DNA of 58,357 nt from Cupriavidus lacunae (lineage in GTDB: Bacteria > Pseudomonadota > Gammaproteobacteria > Burkholderiales > Burkholderiaceae). Below are positions 24,324 to 33,452 of the stretch, in pieces (positions within the stretch are counted from its first letter, which is position 1; every line of letters begins with the position of its first letter). Where the stretch lies: contig NZ_QKWJ01000045.1 of the NCBI RefSeq assembly GCF_003353055.1, forward strand, positions 399-58,755, given 5' to 3'. Both the position numbers and the translations under genes were made by a program. The notes beneath the pieces were generated by a model that was not told where the DNA came from, searched no databases, and worked only from the letters and a program-made list of their open reading frames with translations.

Positions 24324-27173
24324 ATGAAGATCCTCGAATACATCGGCCTTGATATTTCCCGCGTCAGGAGCACTTACCGCAAGGTTGCGGATGCGATCGG
24401 CCGCGACGATTTCCGGGCGGCCCAGGTCAAGAAGCTTGCCAGCCTCTCGCATGGCAAGTTCTACCGCGCCCGCTTGGACGACGCTAACCGCCTGCTGTTT
24501 TCGCTCGTGCGCCACGATGGGCAGGTCTGCGCGCTGCTACTGGAAGTGATCGAGAACCACGATTACCGCGGTAGCCGTTTCCTGCGCGGCGCGGATATCG
24601 ATGAAGACAAGATTCCCGAGATCGACGCGGCCGAGGCGGCGCTGGAAGCGGATCCGGTGCGCTACCTGCATCCGGATCGCACCGATATCCACGTGCTGGA
24701 CAAGCCAATCTCCTTTGACGACGCACAGGAGGCGGTCTACCGTGAGCCGGCTCCGCTGGTGCTGGTCGGCTCCGCGGGTAGCGGCAAGACCGCGCTGACG
24801 CTGGAGAAGCTCAAGCATGCGGAAGGGGCGGTGCTGTATGTCACGCATTCAGCCTACCTGGCGCGCAATGCACGCGATCTCTACTACGCCAACGGCTTTG
24901 AGCATTCGGCGCAGGAAGCTGAATTCCTGTCTTACCGGGAGTTCGTCGAGTCGATCCGCGTGCCGCAGGGCCGCGAGGCTGGCTGGCGGGACTTTGCGCA
25001 GTGGTTTGAGCGCCAGCGCCAGCAGTTCCGCGATGTCGACGGTCACCAGGCCTTCGAGGAAATCCGTGGCGTGATCACGGCATCGGCGCACGGCGTGCTG
25101 GATCGCGATGCCTACCTGGCCCTGGGCGTGCGCCAGTCCATCTTTGGCGCTGACATGCGGAGCCGGGTCTATGACCTCTTCGAGCGGTATCGGGCCTGGC
25201 TTGCTGACAGCCGTCTCTATGACCTCAATCTTGTCGCCCTGGAGTGGTTGCCGCTGGCGGCGGCCCGCTATGATTTCGTGGTTATCGATGAGGTCCAGGA
25301 CCTGACCATGGCGCAGCTGGCGCTGGTGCTCAAGACCCTCAGCAAGCCCGGCCGGTTCCTGCTCTGCGGCGACTCCAACCAGATCGTCCACCCGAATTTT
25401 TTCAGCTGGAGCCAGGTCAAGAGCCTGTTCTGGCACGACGCACAGCTTGCCGAACAGCAGGCGCTGCGCGTCCTGACTGCCAACTTCCGCAACGGTACCG
25501 AGGCGACACGTGTGGCCAACACGTTGCTGAAGATCAAGCATCGCCGCTTTGGCTCGATCGATCGCGAGAGCAATTTCCTGGTCGATGCGCTGGGTGGGGA
25601 TGCTGGCCAGGTGACGCTGCTGCCGGACAAGGACAACGTCAAGCGGGAACTGGACCAGAGTATCCGCCGGTCGACCCAGTGCGCGGTGCTGGTGCTGCGC
25701 GACGAGGACAAGGCGGAGGCGAGAAAGCACTTCTCCACGCCACTGCTGTTTTCCATTCATGAAGCGAAGGGGCTGGAGTACGAGAATATCGTGCTCTATC
25801 GCTTTGTTTCCGACCAGCGTGCCGAGTTCGCCGAGATTGCCGATGGCGTGGGCAGACAGGACCTGGCAGCCGACACGCTGACCTACCGGCGCGCCAGGGA
25901 CAAGCACGACAAGTCGCTGGAAGTCTACAAGTTCTTTGTCAATGCGCTCTACGTGGCGCTCACGCGCGCCACCAAAAATCTTTACCTAATCGAGTCAGAT
26001 GCGGAGCATCCGTTGTTCGGGCTCCTCGATCTTGCGCACGGCAGCCAGGCCAGGGTCGAGGCACGCCAGGCTACGCTGGAAGACTGGCAGAAAGAGGCGA
26101 GGAAGCTAGAGCTGCAGGGCAAGCAGGAGCAGGCCGACGCCATCCGCAGCAGCATCCTGAAGGAGGTGCCGCCGCCGTGGCCGGTGTTCGACCAGGCGAA
26201 ACTGCAGGAGTTGCTGCTCAAAGTATTCCGCGTGCAGGTGCCGGGGAGCAAGCCCAAGCAGCAACTCTATGAGATCGCCGCCAGTTATGACGAGCCGGGC
26301 CTGGCGGCATGGCTCGCACAGGAGGCCGGCTTTGTCGCGGCTCGGCAGTTTTCCGGTGAACGCAGCGGCCTAGCCCGCAAGAGCTTTGCGGCGTACTTTG
26401 CAGGCAATTTCAAGGACATCTTGCGGCAGTGCGAACGCCACGGCGTAGAACACCGCCTGCCGATGAACCAGACGCCGCTTATGGCGGCCGCTGCCGCCGG
26501 CAATGTGGCGCTGGTCGAGGCACTGCTGGAGCGCGGTGCCGATCGCGACAATTTCGACCACTATGGCCACAACGCCTTGCATTGGGCGATGCTGGAGGCG
26601 TTCCGCTCGCCCCGGTTCGCCAGCGGGCCTTTTGGGGCGCTCTATGAATTGCTGGCGCCGGCTGCTATCGATGTTAACAATGGAACACGGCTGGTGCGCA
26701 TCGACCGGCATCAGTCTGAATACTTCCTGTTCCAGACCATGTGGGCGCTGTTCAAGTCGCGCTTCACGCATCACCAACGCCGGCCCTACGCCGCCTTTGA
26801 AACGCAGGCCATTCTGGAGGCTTGGGAGTTTCTGCCTGCCAGTGTGGTGCGACCAGAGCGCAACAAGCGGCAGCACCTGTCCGGCGTGCTGGCAAGAAAC
26901 GAAGCGGAGCGCGACTACGCGTACAACCGCATGCTCTTCAGGCGCTTTGGGCAAGGTTGGTACCAGCTCAATCCTGAATTGTCGGTGCGGCGCCGGGCGG
27001 AAGGCGAAGACGTCTGGGTGCCGGTTTACGCGGCGCTCAACCTGGCGTTGATCAACGAGCTTTCATGGCCACCCGTCTGGCCGCAAATTGATATTTACCT
27101 GGCGCTGGCCGGGTTACCTGAACGCACGACGCCGATTGCCGCGGAGCGTGCCATGGCCAGGGAGCTACGGTAA
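24324..27173 (+). CDS. SF1 (UvrD-like) helicase with RelE/ParE-like N-terminus and ankyrin-like region
   Basis: A 949-residue multidomain protein. Residues about 30-85 (KKLASLSHGKFYRARLDDAN, LLFSLVR, LLLEVIENHDY) have the strand-turn pattern of a RelE/ParE-type fold. A complete superfamily 1 helicase follows: Walker A GSAGSGKTA at 149-157, IDEVQD near 320, LLCGDSNQI, HEAKGLEYENIVLYRF and NALYVALTRATKNLYLIE near 540. About 710-760 reads as ankyrin repeats (TPLMAAAAAGNVALVEALLE, then YGHNALHWAM). The last 170 residues are unassigned. It sits between RelB-YafQ and AbiE in the defence island. It should use ATP to move along or unwind nucleic acid; a role in anti-phage or anti-plasmid defence is inferred from the domains and place. 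No separate partner gene is visible. Confidence 0.8.
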   Translation: MKILEYIGLDISRVRSTYRKVADAIGRDDFRAAQVKKLASLSHGKFYRARLDDANRLLFSLVRHDGQVCALLLEVIENHDYRGSRFLRGADIDEDKIPEIDAAEAALEADPVRYLHPDRTDIHVLDKPISFDDAQEAVYREPAPLVLVGSAGSGKTALTLEKLKHAEGAVLYVTHSAYLARNARDLYYANGFEHSAQEAEFLSYREFVESIRVPQGREAGWRDFAQWFERQRQQFRDVDGHQAFEEIRGVITASAHGVLDRDAYLALGVRQSIFGADMRSRVYDLFERYRAWLADSRLYDLNLVALEWLPLAAARYDFVVIDEVQDLTMAQLALVLKTLSKPGRFLLCGDSNQIVHPNFFSWSQVKSLFWHDAQLAEQQALRVLTANFRNGTEATRVANTLLKIKHRRFGSIDRESNFLVDALGGDAGQVTLLPDKDNVKRELDQSIRRSTQCAVLVLRDEDKAEARKHFSTPLLFSIHEAKGLEYENIVLYRFVSDQRAEFAEIADGVGRQDLAADTLTYRRARDKHDKSLEVYKFFVNALYVALTRATKNLYLIESDAEHPLFGLLDLAHGSQARVEARQATLEDWQKEARKLELQGKQEQADAIRSSILKEVPPPWPVFDQAKLQELLLKVFRVQVPGSKPKQQLYEIAASYDEPGLAAWLAQEAGFVAARQFSGERSGLARKSFAAYFAGNFKDILRQCERHGVEHRLPMNQTPLMAAAAAGNVALVEALLERGADRDNFDHYGHNALHWAMLEAFRSPRFASGPFGALYELLAPAAIDVNNGTRLVRIDRHQSEYFLFQTMWALFKSRFTHHQRRPYAAFETQAILEAWEFLPASVVRPERNKRQHLSGVLARNEAERDYAYNRMLFRRFGQGWYQLNPELSVRRRAEGEDVWVPVYAALNLALINELSWPPVWPQIDIYLALAGLPERTTPIAAERAMARELR

Positions 27174-27714
27174 ACGCTGCTTGTGTGGCGTCGATATTTG
27201 CAGTCAGCATGCAGCCCCTGACGCGGTATGACGGGGACAGCGCTAAGCTGGGGAGAAGGCGTCCAGGGGAATTCCCGATACCTGTCGCGCGCTGCGCTGC
27301 GCTCGAAGTCCGGTCAGCCATGACGCGGCGTTAGGGTCCGATAACGGGGCCTTGTCGTCCGTGATCAGCACGCAGAGGTCTTACGCCCCCTTGCGTTGCT
27401 CCGGAAGCTATTGCGACCGACGGAAGAGCGGTGGAATCCGTAGCTCGTTGCCTTTCGGCCCATTGCCAGTGGCTTCGTCGAATCGGTCGACAATGCTTGA
27501 TAAGCCCAGCTATCAAGAAACGAAGGCAGATCCCCTAGCCCGCATTTTAGAATGAGGATCCCACCTGTCGGCAGCGCCCGAAGTCACCGAGTCGGGCCGC
27601 GGCCAGTTTCACATGCTGCGACGAACTGCCGAGAGGTCGGAACGGACCTTGTGATGTTTACGTCTCAGATCCGTGAGAAAGTGCGCGCTCGCCCGAGCGG
27701 ACGAAAGGCCATTG
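27174..27714. other. Gap without a recognisable gene
   Basis: About 540 bases after the helicase gene hold only short frames on both strands with no recognisable product. The last part is the abiE promoter region. Confidence 0.45.
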
Positions 27715-27762
27715 TCCGAAGTTTGACTACACTTTTCGGAGGCGCTAAAGTGGCTGTCCGAA
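27715..27762. promoter_or_regulatory. Operator half-sites upstream of abiEi
   Basis: TCCGAA (27715-27720) and TTCGGA (27735-27740) form an inverted repeat, and a third TCCGAA lies at 27757-27762, 32 bases before the abiEi start. AbiEi proteins are known to repress their own operon by binding inverted repeats in the promoter, so these are candidate sites. Confidence 0.5.
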
Positions 27763-27793
27763 AAATGTATGTAAATTGCGGACCCAGACAGCC

Positions 27794-28480
27794 ATGCCTG
27801 ACCTCCGAGCGAACATCTCTGCACTTATCGAACAGGCCAGCCCAGGTAAGGTCTGGGTACCGACCGATTTCGCTCACCTTGGCAGCCGAGACGCTATCGA
27901 CAAGGCGTTGCAGCGGTTTGTACGGGCCGGCCTGCTCCGTCGAATTGACCGAGGCCTCTATGATCTGCCCAAACTCAATCGGCTGACCGGACGCCCCACC
28001 ATGCCCGACTATCGGGCTGTGGTTGAAGCGATTGCAAGGCGCGACAATCTGCGCCTGCTGGTGGACGGCATGACCGCGGCCAACGACTTGGGGCTGACCG
28101 ACGCGGTACCGGCACGCGTCACCATTCATACGGACAGCCGCCGGCGTTCGCTGAAGTTCGACAACCTCACGATCGTCTTCAAACAGACCGCACCAAGCCG
28201 GCTGTATTGGGCAGGACGTCCTGCAATGCGCGTCGTTCAAGCATTGCATTGGCTTAAAGACACCATTGCCTCTGACAGCGAGCGGATAGCAACTGCGCTT
28301 CGCACCGTGCTCGAACACCCCGACCATGGTCAGTCAATCCGCGAGGACCTGATGGCAGGCCTCGGTGCCATGCCAGCATGGATGCGGACCTTTGTTCGCG
28401 ATCTCCTGGATTGCAATGGCACAGGGGCCGCCACCGGCGAATGCGATGCGAAGAACGGGAAGGTGTCCCATGAAGCCTGA
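27794..28480 (+). CDS. abiEi: AbiEi-type antitoxin / autorepressor
   Basis: A 228-residue type IV antitoxin. The N-terminal winged helix is seen at about residues 5-55 (GKVWVPTDFAHLGSRDAIDK, ALQRFVRAGLLRRIDRGLYD), followed by the conserved DUF6088/AbiEi segment (YRAVVEAIARRDNLRLLVDG and RRRSLKFDNLTIVFKQTAPS). In AbiE systems this protein counters the nucleotidyltransferase without binding it and represses transcription; phage infection releases the toxin. Its stop overlaps the abiEii start by 11 bases. ATG 27794 is preferred over 27776, which lies too near the third operator half-site. Confidence 0.9.
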   Translation: MPDLRANISALIEQASPGKVWVPTDFAHLGSRDAIDKALQRFVRAGLLRRIDRGLYDLPKLNRLTGRPTMPDYRAVVEAIARRDNLRLLVDGMTAANDLGLTDAVPARVTIHTDSRRRSLKFDNLTIVFKQTAPSRLYWAGRPAMRVVQALHWLKDTIASDSERIATALRTVLEHPDHGQSIREDLMAGLGAMPAWMRTFVRDLLDCNGTGAATGECDAKNGKVSHEA

Positions 28481-29513
28481 CTATCGTCAAATCATCGAGG
28501 CAACCGACACGGACCGGCGAGACCTGTTTGTAACTACGGCGGCAAGACTCGGGACGGCAGTCCAGCATATCGAGAAGGATTTTTGGGTGTGTTGGGCCCT
28601 AGATGCGCTGTTCAATGGAGTAGCTCAGCCGCCCCGCATCCTGTTCAAGGGAGGAACTTCGCTGTCGAAAGCGTTCTCGTTGATTACAAGATTTTCCGAG
28701 GACATAGACATAACGGTGTTCCGGGAAGATCTTGGGCAGCCAGTTCAGGTAGCGGAACTCGCCGCGCTAAGCGGGAAGAAGCGGCGCGTGCGGCTAGAAG
28801 AAGTTCGGCAAGCCGCGCAAGCCCACATCGCAGGCCCGATGCGTGAACAATTCGAAGCGCTGGTGCAAGACCAGATGCCAGCAGGACGTTACCGGATCGA
28901 GCTTGACCCCGCCGACAGGGACAACCAGACGATCCTTTTTTGGTATCCCGCGGTCACCGCCAACGACAATGCGTACATCCGTTCTGCAGTGAAGATCGAA
29001 GCGGGAGCTAAGTCGGCCCTGGACCCGCATGTAACGGCCTCCATCACGCCATATGTCGCGAATGAGCTCGCTTATCTTGATCTCGCCGTTCCCAACGTGA
29101 CGACTGTGGCGCCCGAACGGACGTTCTGGGACAAAGTGATCATTGCGCACGGCCTTCGGCAATGGCACGGGCACAGAGGGGAAATCCGGCATGGTGGTCA
29201 GCGAGTGACACGACATTACTATGATCTACATAGCATGCTCGAATTGGCCAAGCGCAGCGGATGGCATTTGCGTGATGACTTGGCCAATGACTGTGCCACC
29301 CACGCGGACATGTTCTTCGGCAGCCCCGATCTGGGCTTGGACCAAGCAAGGCGGGGATGTTTTACGCTAGCGCCAACGGAGGATATGCGAGCAGCTTTGG
29401 AAAAGGACTTTCAGGCGATGAGCGGGATGATTTTCGGTGAAGTCCCAGCCTTTTCAAAGGTGATCACTGCCGTCGAAGAGCTTGAGCACCTCGTAAATTC
29501 GGAGAGTCAATGA
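28470..29513 (+). CDS. abiEii: AbiEii-type nucleotidyltransferase toxin
   Basis: A 347-residue toxin of the DUF1814/AbiEii family. The nucleotidyltransferase signature is complete: GGTSLSKAF (the Gly-Ser motif) followed by FSEDIDITVF with the metal-binding Asp-x-Asp. Later conserved parts are VAPERTFWDKVIIAHGL and RHYYDLHSML. Members of this family (for example MenT) transfer nucleotides to tRNA ends, stopping translation. The overlap with abiEi couples their synthesis. The pair protects against phage by growth arrest and also stabilises linked DNA. Confidence 0.92.
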   Translation: MKPDYRQIIEATDTDRRDLFVTTAARLGTAVQHIEKDFWVCWALDALFNGVAQPPRILFKGGTSLSKAFSLITRFSEDIDITVFREDLGQPVQVAELAALSGKKRRVRLEEVRQAAQAHIAGPMREQFEALVQDQMPAGRYRIELDPADRDNQTILFWYPAVTANDNAYIRSAVKIEAGAKSALDPHVTASITPYVANELAYLDLAVPNVTTVAPERTFWDKVIIAHGLRQWHGHRGEIRHGGQRVTRHYYDLHSMLELAKRSGWHLRDDLANDCATHADMFFGSPDLGLDQARRGCFTLAPTEDMRAALEKDFQAMSGMIFGEVPAFSKVITAVEELEHLVNSESQ

Positions 29514-29591
29514 TGAAGGCAAGGTTGGTTCGGTGCGACGGTCAAGCGAGACACTTTCACCCGGAATTCCTGAGTGAAACGTAAATCCATA

Positions 29592-29620
29592 TCACAGCAA
29601 ACCGTCCGCGTTTGCTGTGA
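29592..29620. promoter_or_regulatory. Perfect 11-bp stem-loop after abiEii
   Basis: TCACAGCAAAC (29592-29602) and GTTTGCTGTGA (29610-29620) are exact reverse complements around a seven-base loop, 78 bases beyond the abiEii stop. No T-run follows. It could be a rho-assisted terminator or a protein-binding palindrome. Confidence 0.6.
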
Positions 29621-29791
29621 CCGCAAATTCAGGTCATACGCTAGGTGGGGTTGGTGGACCCAACGAATGGGGTATCGATGCGATGCAAGTGGATATATTT
29701 GACATAACGCTCGTAGAGCGAAATATTGCCGGGTTGCTGTGAGGTTATGTTGAAGGGGTGAGGGTGGACGTCTGTCCGCGGAGCTCGCACT

Positions 29792-30034
29792 TCAGTCGGC
29801 CGTTGACGCGCCGGCGCGCGAAACGGCAGCAAAGTCGAAGTGGGCTGCGGCATAGGTGGCATTGCACGCCCAGACTTCTTCACCGTCTTTGTAGAAGGTG
29901 ACCCATTTGCCGTCGCTGATGCAGTGGGCGCCAGGGAACACTTCGTCATGGCCGTTCGGACCGTCCAGCGGAAAGGGCGCGCGTGGCGTGGCCCAGTAGT
30001 GGCCTCTCGGTAGGGGCGCGATCGTCTTTGGCAT
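29792..30034 (-). CDS. Small conserved-looking hypothetical protein
   Basis: An 80-residue frame from ATG 30034 (MPKTIAPLPRGHYWATPRAP; ATG 30040 and 30079 are upstream alternatives). It reads as a compact globular protein with GKWVTFYKDGEEVWACNATY and a short Ala-rich end. I do not recognise a family. The composition and the absence of internal low complexity suggest a real gene rather than a shadow. It lies opposite to the AbiE pair, in a stretch without other genes. Confidence 0.5.
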   Translation of the reverse strand: MPKTIAPLPRGHYWATPRAPFPLDGPNGHDEVFPGAHCISDGKWVTFYKDGEEVWACNATYAAAHFDFAAVSRAGASTAD

Positions 30035-30188
30035 TCTCATCCGGCCCAGTGCGGTGTTACAGAAGGGCTCCGGCCCCATTACGGGGAAACAAAGGCGGTG
30101 TCAATCCTGCAACGGCGTAGCACCGTCTTGTGGCAGCTTCGTGTAGTCTCGTCACCCAACCACCCTCTTGCTATCCGGTGCGATTTCC

Positions 30189-30440
30189 ATGGCGCGATAC
30201 CTTCAGTTTGTGGTCCGGGCCTTCAGTGTCGGCGCCATCATTGTGATCGTCGCCATCGTCTCCCGGCAAGTATATCTGCTCAATGTCGCGGAAGCCGGCA
30301 CAGTCGGCGCTGAGCAGGAGCCTGCGACGAAGATGTTAATCCGCTGCGAGACGATGCATAGCCGCCTTCACAACCGGCACAGTTCCGCGGACACTGCGGA
30401 TGCTGACGAGCAGCCACGTGCTCGTTGTAGGGAATCTTGA
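30189..30440 (+). CDS. Small predicted membrane protein
   Basis: An 83-residue frame from ATG 30189 with one strongly hydrophobic segment (FSVGAIIVIVAIVSRQVYLL) near the N-terminus and a polar, charged tail that looks non-conserved. It may be a genuine one-pass membrane protein or a remnant of one. No family recognised. Confidence 0.35.
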   Translation: MARYLQFVVRAFSVGAIIVIVAIVSRQVYLLNVAEAGTVGAEQEPATKMLIRCETMHSRLHNRHSSADTADADEQPRARCRES

Positions 30441-30470
30441 AGCCGGCGGCGGCTGCGGGGGGGGGCATGG

Positions 30471-30698
30471 TCACTGAGCTGTGTCGCCTCGCTTCTTGAG
30501 CGCCGCCACTACCCGTTCGTTCAGGCCCAACCGGTAGAGTGTTGCACCTACTTGGGTCAACAAGGCCCGTTCTTTCCCCGCGACCGCTGGATCGGCCAAC
30601 AGCACCGCCAAGCCGGCAATCGCGTCGTCGACCTCCAATTCCGTTGTGTCATCCAGCGCAAGGCGCCCGAAATCTCGTATCACGTCATCTGGGTCCAT
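30471..30698 (-). CDS. Small acidic hypothetical protein
   Basis: A 75-residue frame from ATG 30698 (MDPDDVIRDFGRLALDDTTE) that is mostly helical and acidic, ending RVVAALKKRGDTAQ. An upstream ATG at 30719 lies inside a 10-bp tandem repeat, so the start at 30698 is preferred. No family recognised; helix pattern IAGLAVLLADPAVAGKERAL is compatible with a small regulatory or immunity-type protein, which is speculation. Confidence 0.45.
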   Translation of the reverse strand: MDPDDVIRDFGRLALDDTTELEVDDAIAGLAVLLADPAVAGKERALLTQVGATLYRLGLNERVVAALKKRGDTAQ

Positions 30699-30700
30699 CG

Positions 30701-30740
30701 TGGCTCCATGTGGCTCCATGTGGCTCCATGTGGCTTCCTG
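30701..30740. repeat. Four 10-bp tandem repeats
   Basis: Three exact copies of TGGCTCCATG and one changed copy (TGGCTTCCTG) stand head to tail just before the start of the acidic hypothetical protein on the minus strand and just before the H-NS-like copy D on the plus strand. The 10-bp period puts each copy on the same face of the helix. Confidence 0.85.
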
Positions 30741-30769
30741 CGCCAGTCTAGCCGAGGAGGCGGTCGTCA

Positions 30770-30990
30770 GTGAGCGCGGAGCGATCCGCTGAATCCAGGC
30801 CCAGATGGCGGACTATGGGCTGGCCATGGAGGAGTTGGAAGCGGCGGGCTGCCCGCCTCGCCACCACCGCCTTCTGCAGTCTGCTGCCGCATCGCCGAGG
30901 GGCTGAGTTGGGACGGACAGGGCGAGATCTGACTGGCCGCGGCGGGCGGTCATTGCGGGGCAGAACGTGTAGTTTTTCCGGGGCGAGTAG
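30770..30990 (+). pseudogene. Decayed copy of the short H-NS-like gene (copy D)
   Basis: The DNA follows the intact gene from its N-terminal helix (AIR-stop-IQAQMADYGLAMEELEAAGC) to its last codons (stop at 30988-30990). The polyproline region has contracted to a few codons, and there are stops in the first helix, after VEGLS-like sequence and near the end. It lies directly before the helicase-associated gene and Wadjet. Confidence 0.7.
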
Positions 30991-31262
30991 CGGGAGGAAA
31001 GAGGGCCCGGGTGTTGCGAGGTCAGGGCGCATCTTTATCTTTCTGGAGCAGGGGCTGGCGGATATCACAATCCGACTGACACAGCTCGTGACGGGCGCCG
31101 AGTGTGGACCTGGATGCGGCGGTGCGAATGGGGGATGAATGCGAGCAAATATCCGCTGTAGTAGCCCGATTCCTGATTGTCCGGACTATCATCACGTTTG
31201 CTGGTCCCCGGCCGACTTTGCCCCGAGGCCGTACGCGGCCTGAAAAATTGCCATCATTACGT

Positions 31263-33041
31263 ATGCTCATGATTTCCCTCACTGAAGCGCTGAACAATTT
31301 GACCGTAGACGATCTGAAATCGCTGATGCGCTGGCTTCCGGATGCGTCACGCATCGGAAAGAAGAGTGGGCTGGTCGAAGAGATCCTGCGGAGCCTTGCC
31401 GGCGACAGGCTGTGCGCGCTGTGGGAAGGGCTGGACGAGACCCAACGTTTGGCGGTGGCAGAGGCCACGTATGCCGGGGATGGCTGCTTTAACGCCATGC
31501 GGTTCCGAGCGAAGTACGGGCGTTTGCCGCACTTTTTTGTCCGGGACGAGCGGCGCCTACGCCAACACTCTGGGCCGCCCACGGCGTTGTGCCTGTTTCT
31601 GTACTATCAGAACGGATGGCACTGCGTGCCTGCCGATCTGAAGGAGCGGCTCATGGCATTCGTGCCGCCGCCCGAGCCTGTCCGGCTGGACACGACCGAT
31701 ACGCTTCCCGAAATGAACGGTGAAAGCCCGTTGACGGTGCGGCTGTGCGAGCGCGATGCCCTGGCGGATCTTCCGGTGCTGCTGCGCCTGGTGGATCAGG
31801 GAAAGGTTCAGGTCAGCGAGAAGACATCGCTGCCGGGCACGGCGACGCTGCGTTTGTTGTGCGGGCAACTGTCCGGTAGCGACTACTACGCCGACCACGC
31901 GCCGAATCCCACCGATCAGGAGATTGGTCCGATCAAGGCATTCTCTTGGCCGATACTGCTTCAGGCAGCCGGACTTGTACAACGCAACGGCAGCAAGCTG
32001 GCGCTGAGCAAGGCAGGACTGAAAGCCCTGACGGCGCCCACGGCTGACGTGCTTGGCACAATTTGGCGGAAATGGCTGAAGGCGACGCTGCTGGATGAAT
32101 TCAGCCGCATAGATGTCATCAAGGGGCAAAAGGCCAGGGGCGGTGCGATGGCTGCAGTGGCGCCGCGCCGCGCGGCGATCACCGAATTGCTGCAGCGTTG
32201 TCCGGCCGGGGAGTGGATCAGCATCGACGCGTTTTCCGGCTTCATGGTGGCAACCGGGCGTACCTTCGACGTGGCCCGCGACCCTTGGAGTCTTTACATC
32301 TGCGAGCCGGATTACGGCAGCCTGGGGCACAGCGGCTACCATGACTGGGACATCCTGCAGTTGCGCTACATGCTCTGCTTCCTGTTCGAGTATGCGGCGC
32401 CACTTGGCATCATTGACGTCGCATACACCGAACCGGCGGGGGCTCGGCCTAATTTTCGCGATATGTGGGGAACGGATGAACTCCAGTTCCTCAGCCGCTA
32501 CGATGGGCTGGCCTATTTTCGCGTGACCTCGTTGGGCGCCTATTGCCTTGGCGCCAGCGCCCACTACACGCCGGCGCAGGTCCGGGTCAGCTTGAGGCTG
32601 TCTGTCATGCCCGGCATGCAGGTCAAGGTCATCGGGGACAGTCTGTCGGCGGAAGAATCCCTGATTCTGGACATGTGGGCGACGGAAGAGGCGGACAAAC
32701 TCTGGCGGCTCGACCTTCAGAAGGCCATCGTTGCGGTCGAGAGGGGGCATGACATCGCTGAACTCCGCGAATTCCTGCAGGCCCGGGACGACCAGCCGCT
32801 GCCAGACACGGTGGAATCGTTCATCAAGAGCGCCGGCAAGCAGGGCAAGGCGCTGAAAGTCGCAGGGACCACGCTGCTGATTGATTGCCATGACGCGCAA
32901 ATGGCAGCCATGCTGGCCACTCGCAAGGAGACCGCCCGTCTGTGCCTGCGCGCCGGTGATAGGCATGTGGTAGTGCGGCTCGAGGATGAAGAAAAATTCC
33001 GGACACATATTCGCGCGTTGGGCTATGGGATGACGGCCTGA
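31263..33041 (+). CDS. Orphan helicase-associated (XPB/Ssl2-N-like) domain protein
   Basis: A 592-residue protein without nucleotide-binding motifs. The N-terminus (LTEALNNLTVDDLKSLMRWL, then KSGLVEEILRSLAGDRLCAL and LDETQRLAVAEATYAGDGCF) has the SAP-like helix pattern and Leu-rich layout of bacterial 'helicase-associated' proteins related to the N-terminal domain of XPB/Ssl2 (Helicase_C_3 type). The middle (VRVSLRLSVMPGMQVKVIGD) and the C-terminal strand region (RLCLRAGDRHVVVRLEDEEK) fit the same family. In other genomes such proteins accompany an SF2 helicase; none is adjacent here. The next gene, 411 bases on in the same direction, is jetA. A joint role with Wadjet is possible but unproven. 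ATG 31269 is an alternative start. Confidence 0.6.
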   Translation: MLMISLTEALNNLTVDDLKSLMRWLPDASRIGKKSGLVEEILRSLAGDRLCALWEGLDETQRLAVAEATYAGDGCFNAMRFRAKYGRLPHFFVRDERRLRQHSGPPTALCLFLYYQNGWHCVPADLKERLMAFVPPPEPVRLDTTDTLPEMNGESPLTVRLCERDALADLPVLLRLVDQGKVQVSEKTSLPGTATLRLLCGQLSGSDYYADHAPNPTDQEIGPIKAFSWPILLQAAGLVQRNGSKLALSKAGLKALTAPTADVLGTIWRKWLKATLLDEFSRIDVIKGQKARGGAMAAVAPRRAAITELLQRCPAGEWISIDAFSGFMVATGRTFDVARDPWSLYICEPDYGSLGHSGYHDWDILQLRYMLCFLFEYAAPLGIIDVAYTEPAGARPNFRDMWGTDELQFLSRYDGLAYFRVTSLGAYCLGASAHYTPAQVRVSLRLSVMPGMQVKVIGDSLSAEESLILDMWATEEADKLWRLDLQKAIVAVERGHDIAELREFLQARDDQPLPDTVESFIKSAGKQGKALKVAGTTLLIDCHDAQMAAMLATRKETARLCLRAGDRHVVVRLEDEEKFRTHIRALGYGMTA

Positions 33042-33452
33042 GGTTTGCACGGGTCGGTTGTGCCATGCGAGGGGATGGCGCCGGGGCGAGGGCTAATGGA
33101 ATAGTTCAAGTGTCGTCATCCCTCGGACGAGACTGGGTTCGACTACCGACCGCGGGCATACCTGCATATGCCTTATTTTTAACATCATGCGTTCCGCGGC
33201 TTTCGGTTGTCGTTATTTCCCGTCGCATTTGGGCCAGATCCAAATGCCGTGCCCATACCGCCTCGTAGGGGCTTGACCGGTTCGGCAAGGCGCAACCGGG
33301 GGGGCGCGCCGGTGGCAGACCGCAATGGTTGGAATCCCTGAAGCAGGTCGCGCCTGGCGGCGCAGCGAGGGGGTGGTATCTTACGCTTTTGGTCGCTGCG
33401 TCGATGGTATGCAGGTGCAACGCCAGAGTATTGAGAGGGGACATCAGCCGCC
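33042..33452. other. Spacer before the Wadjet operon
   Basis: About 410 bases without a gene. An AT-rich patch (around 33165-33190, CATATGCCTTATTTTTAAC) is the best place for the jet promoter; no clear -35/-10 pair was found. Confidence 0.4.

Noticed and set aside
24849..25907. 352-codon minus-strand frame inside the helicase gene
   Set aside because: Antisense shadow; the plus strand carries all helicase motifs.
31557..33050. 497-codon minus-strand frame opposite the helicase-associated protein
   Set aside because: Composition typical of antisense frames (Arg, Gln, His rich) and no ribosome-binding site; the sense protein has a family-like pattern.
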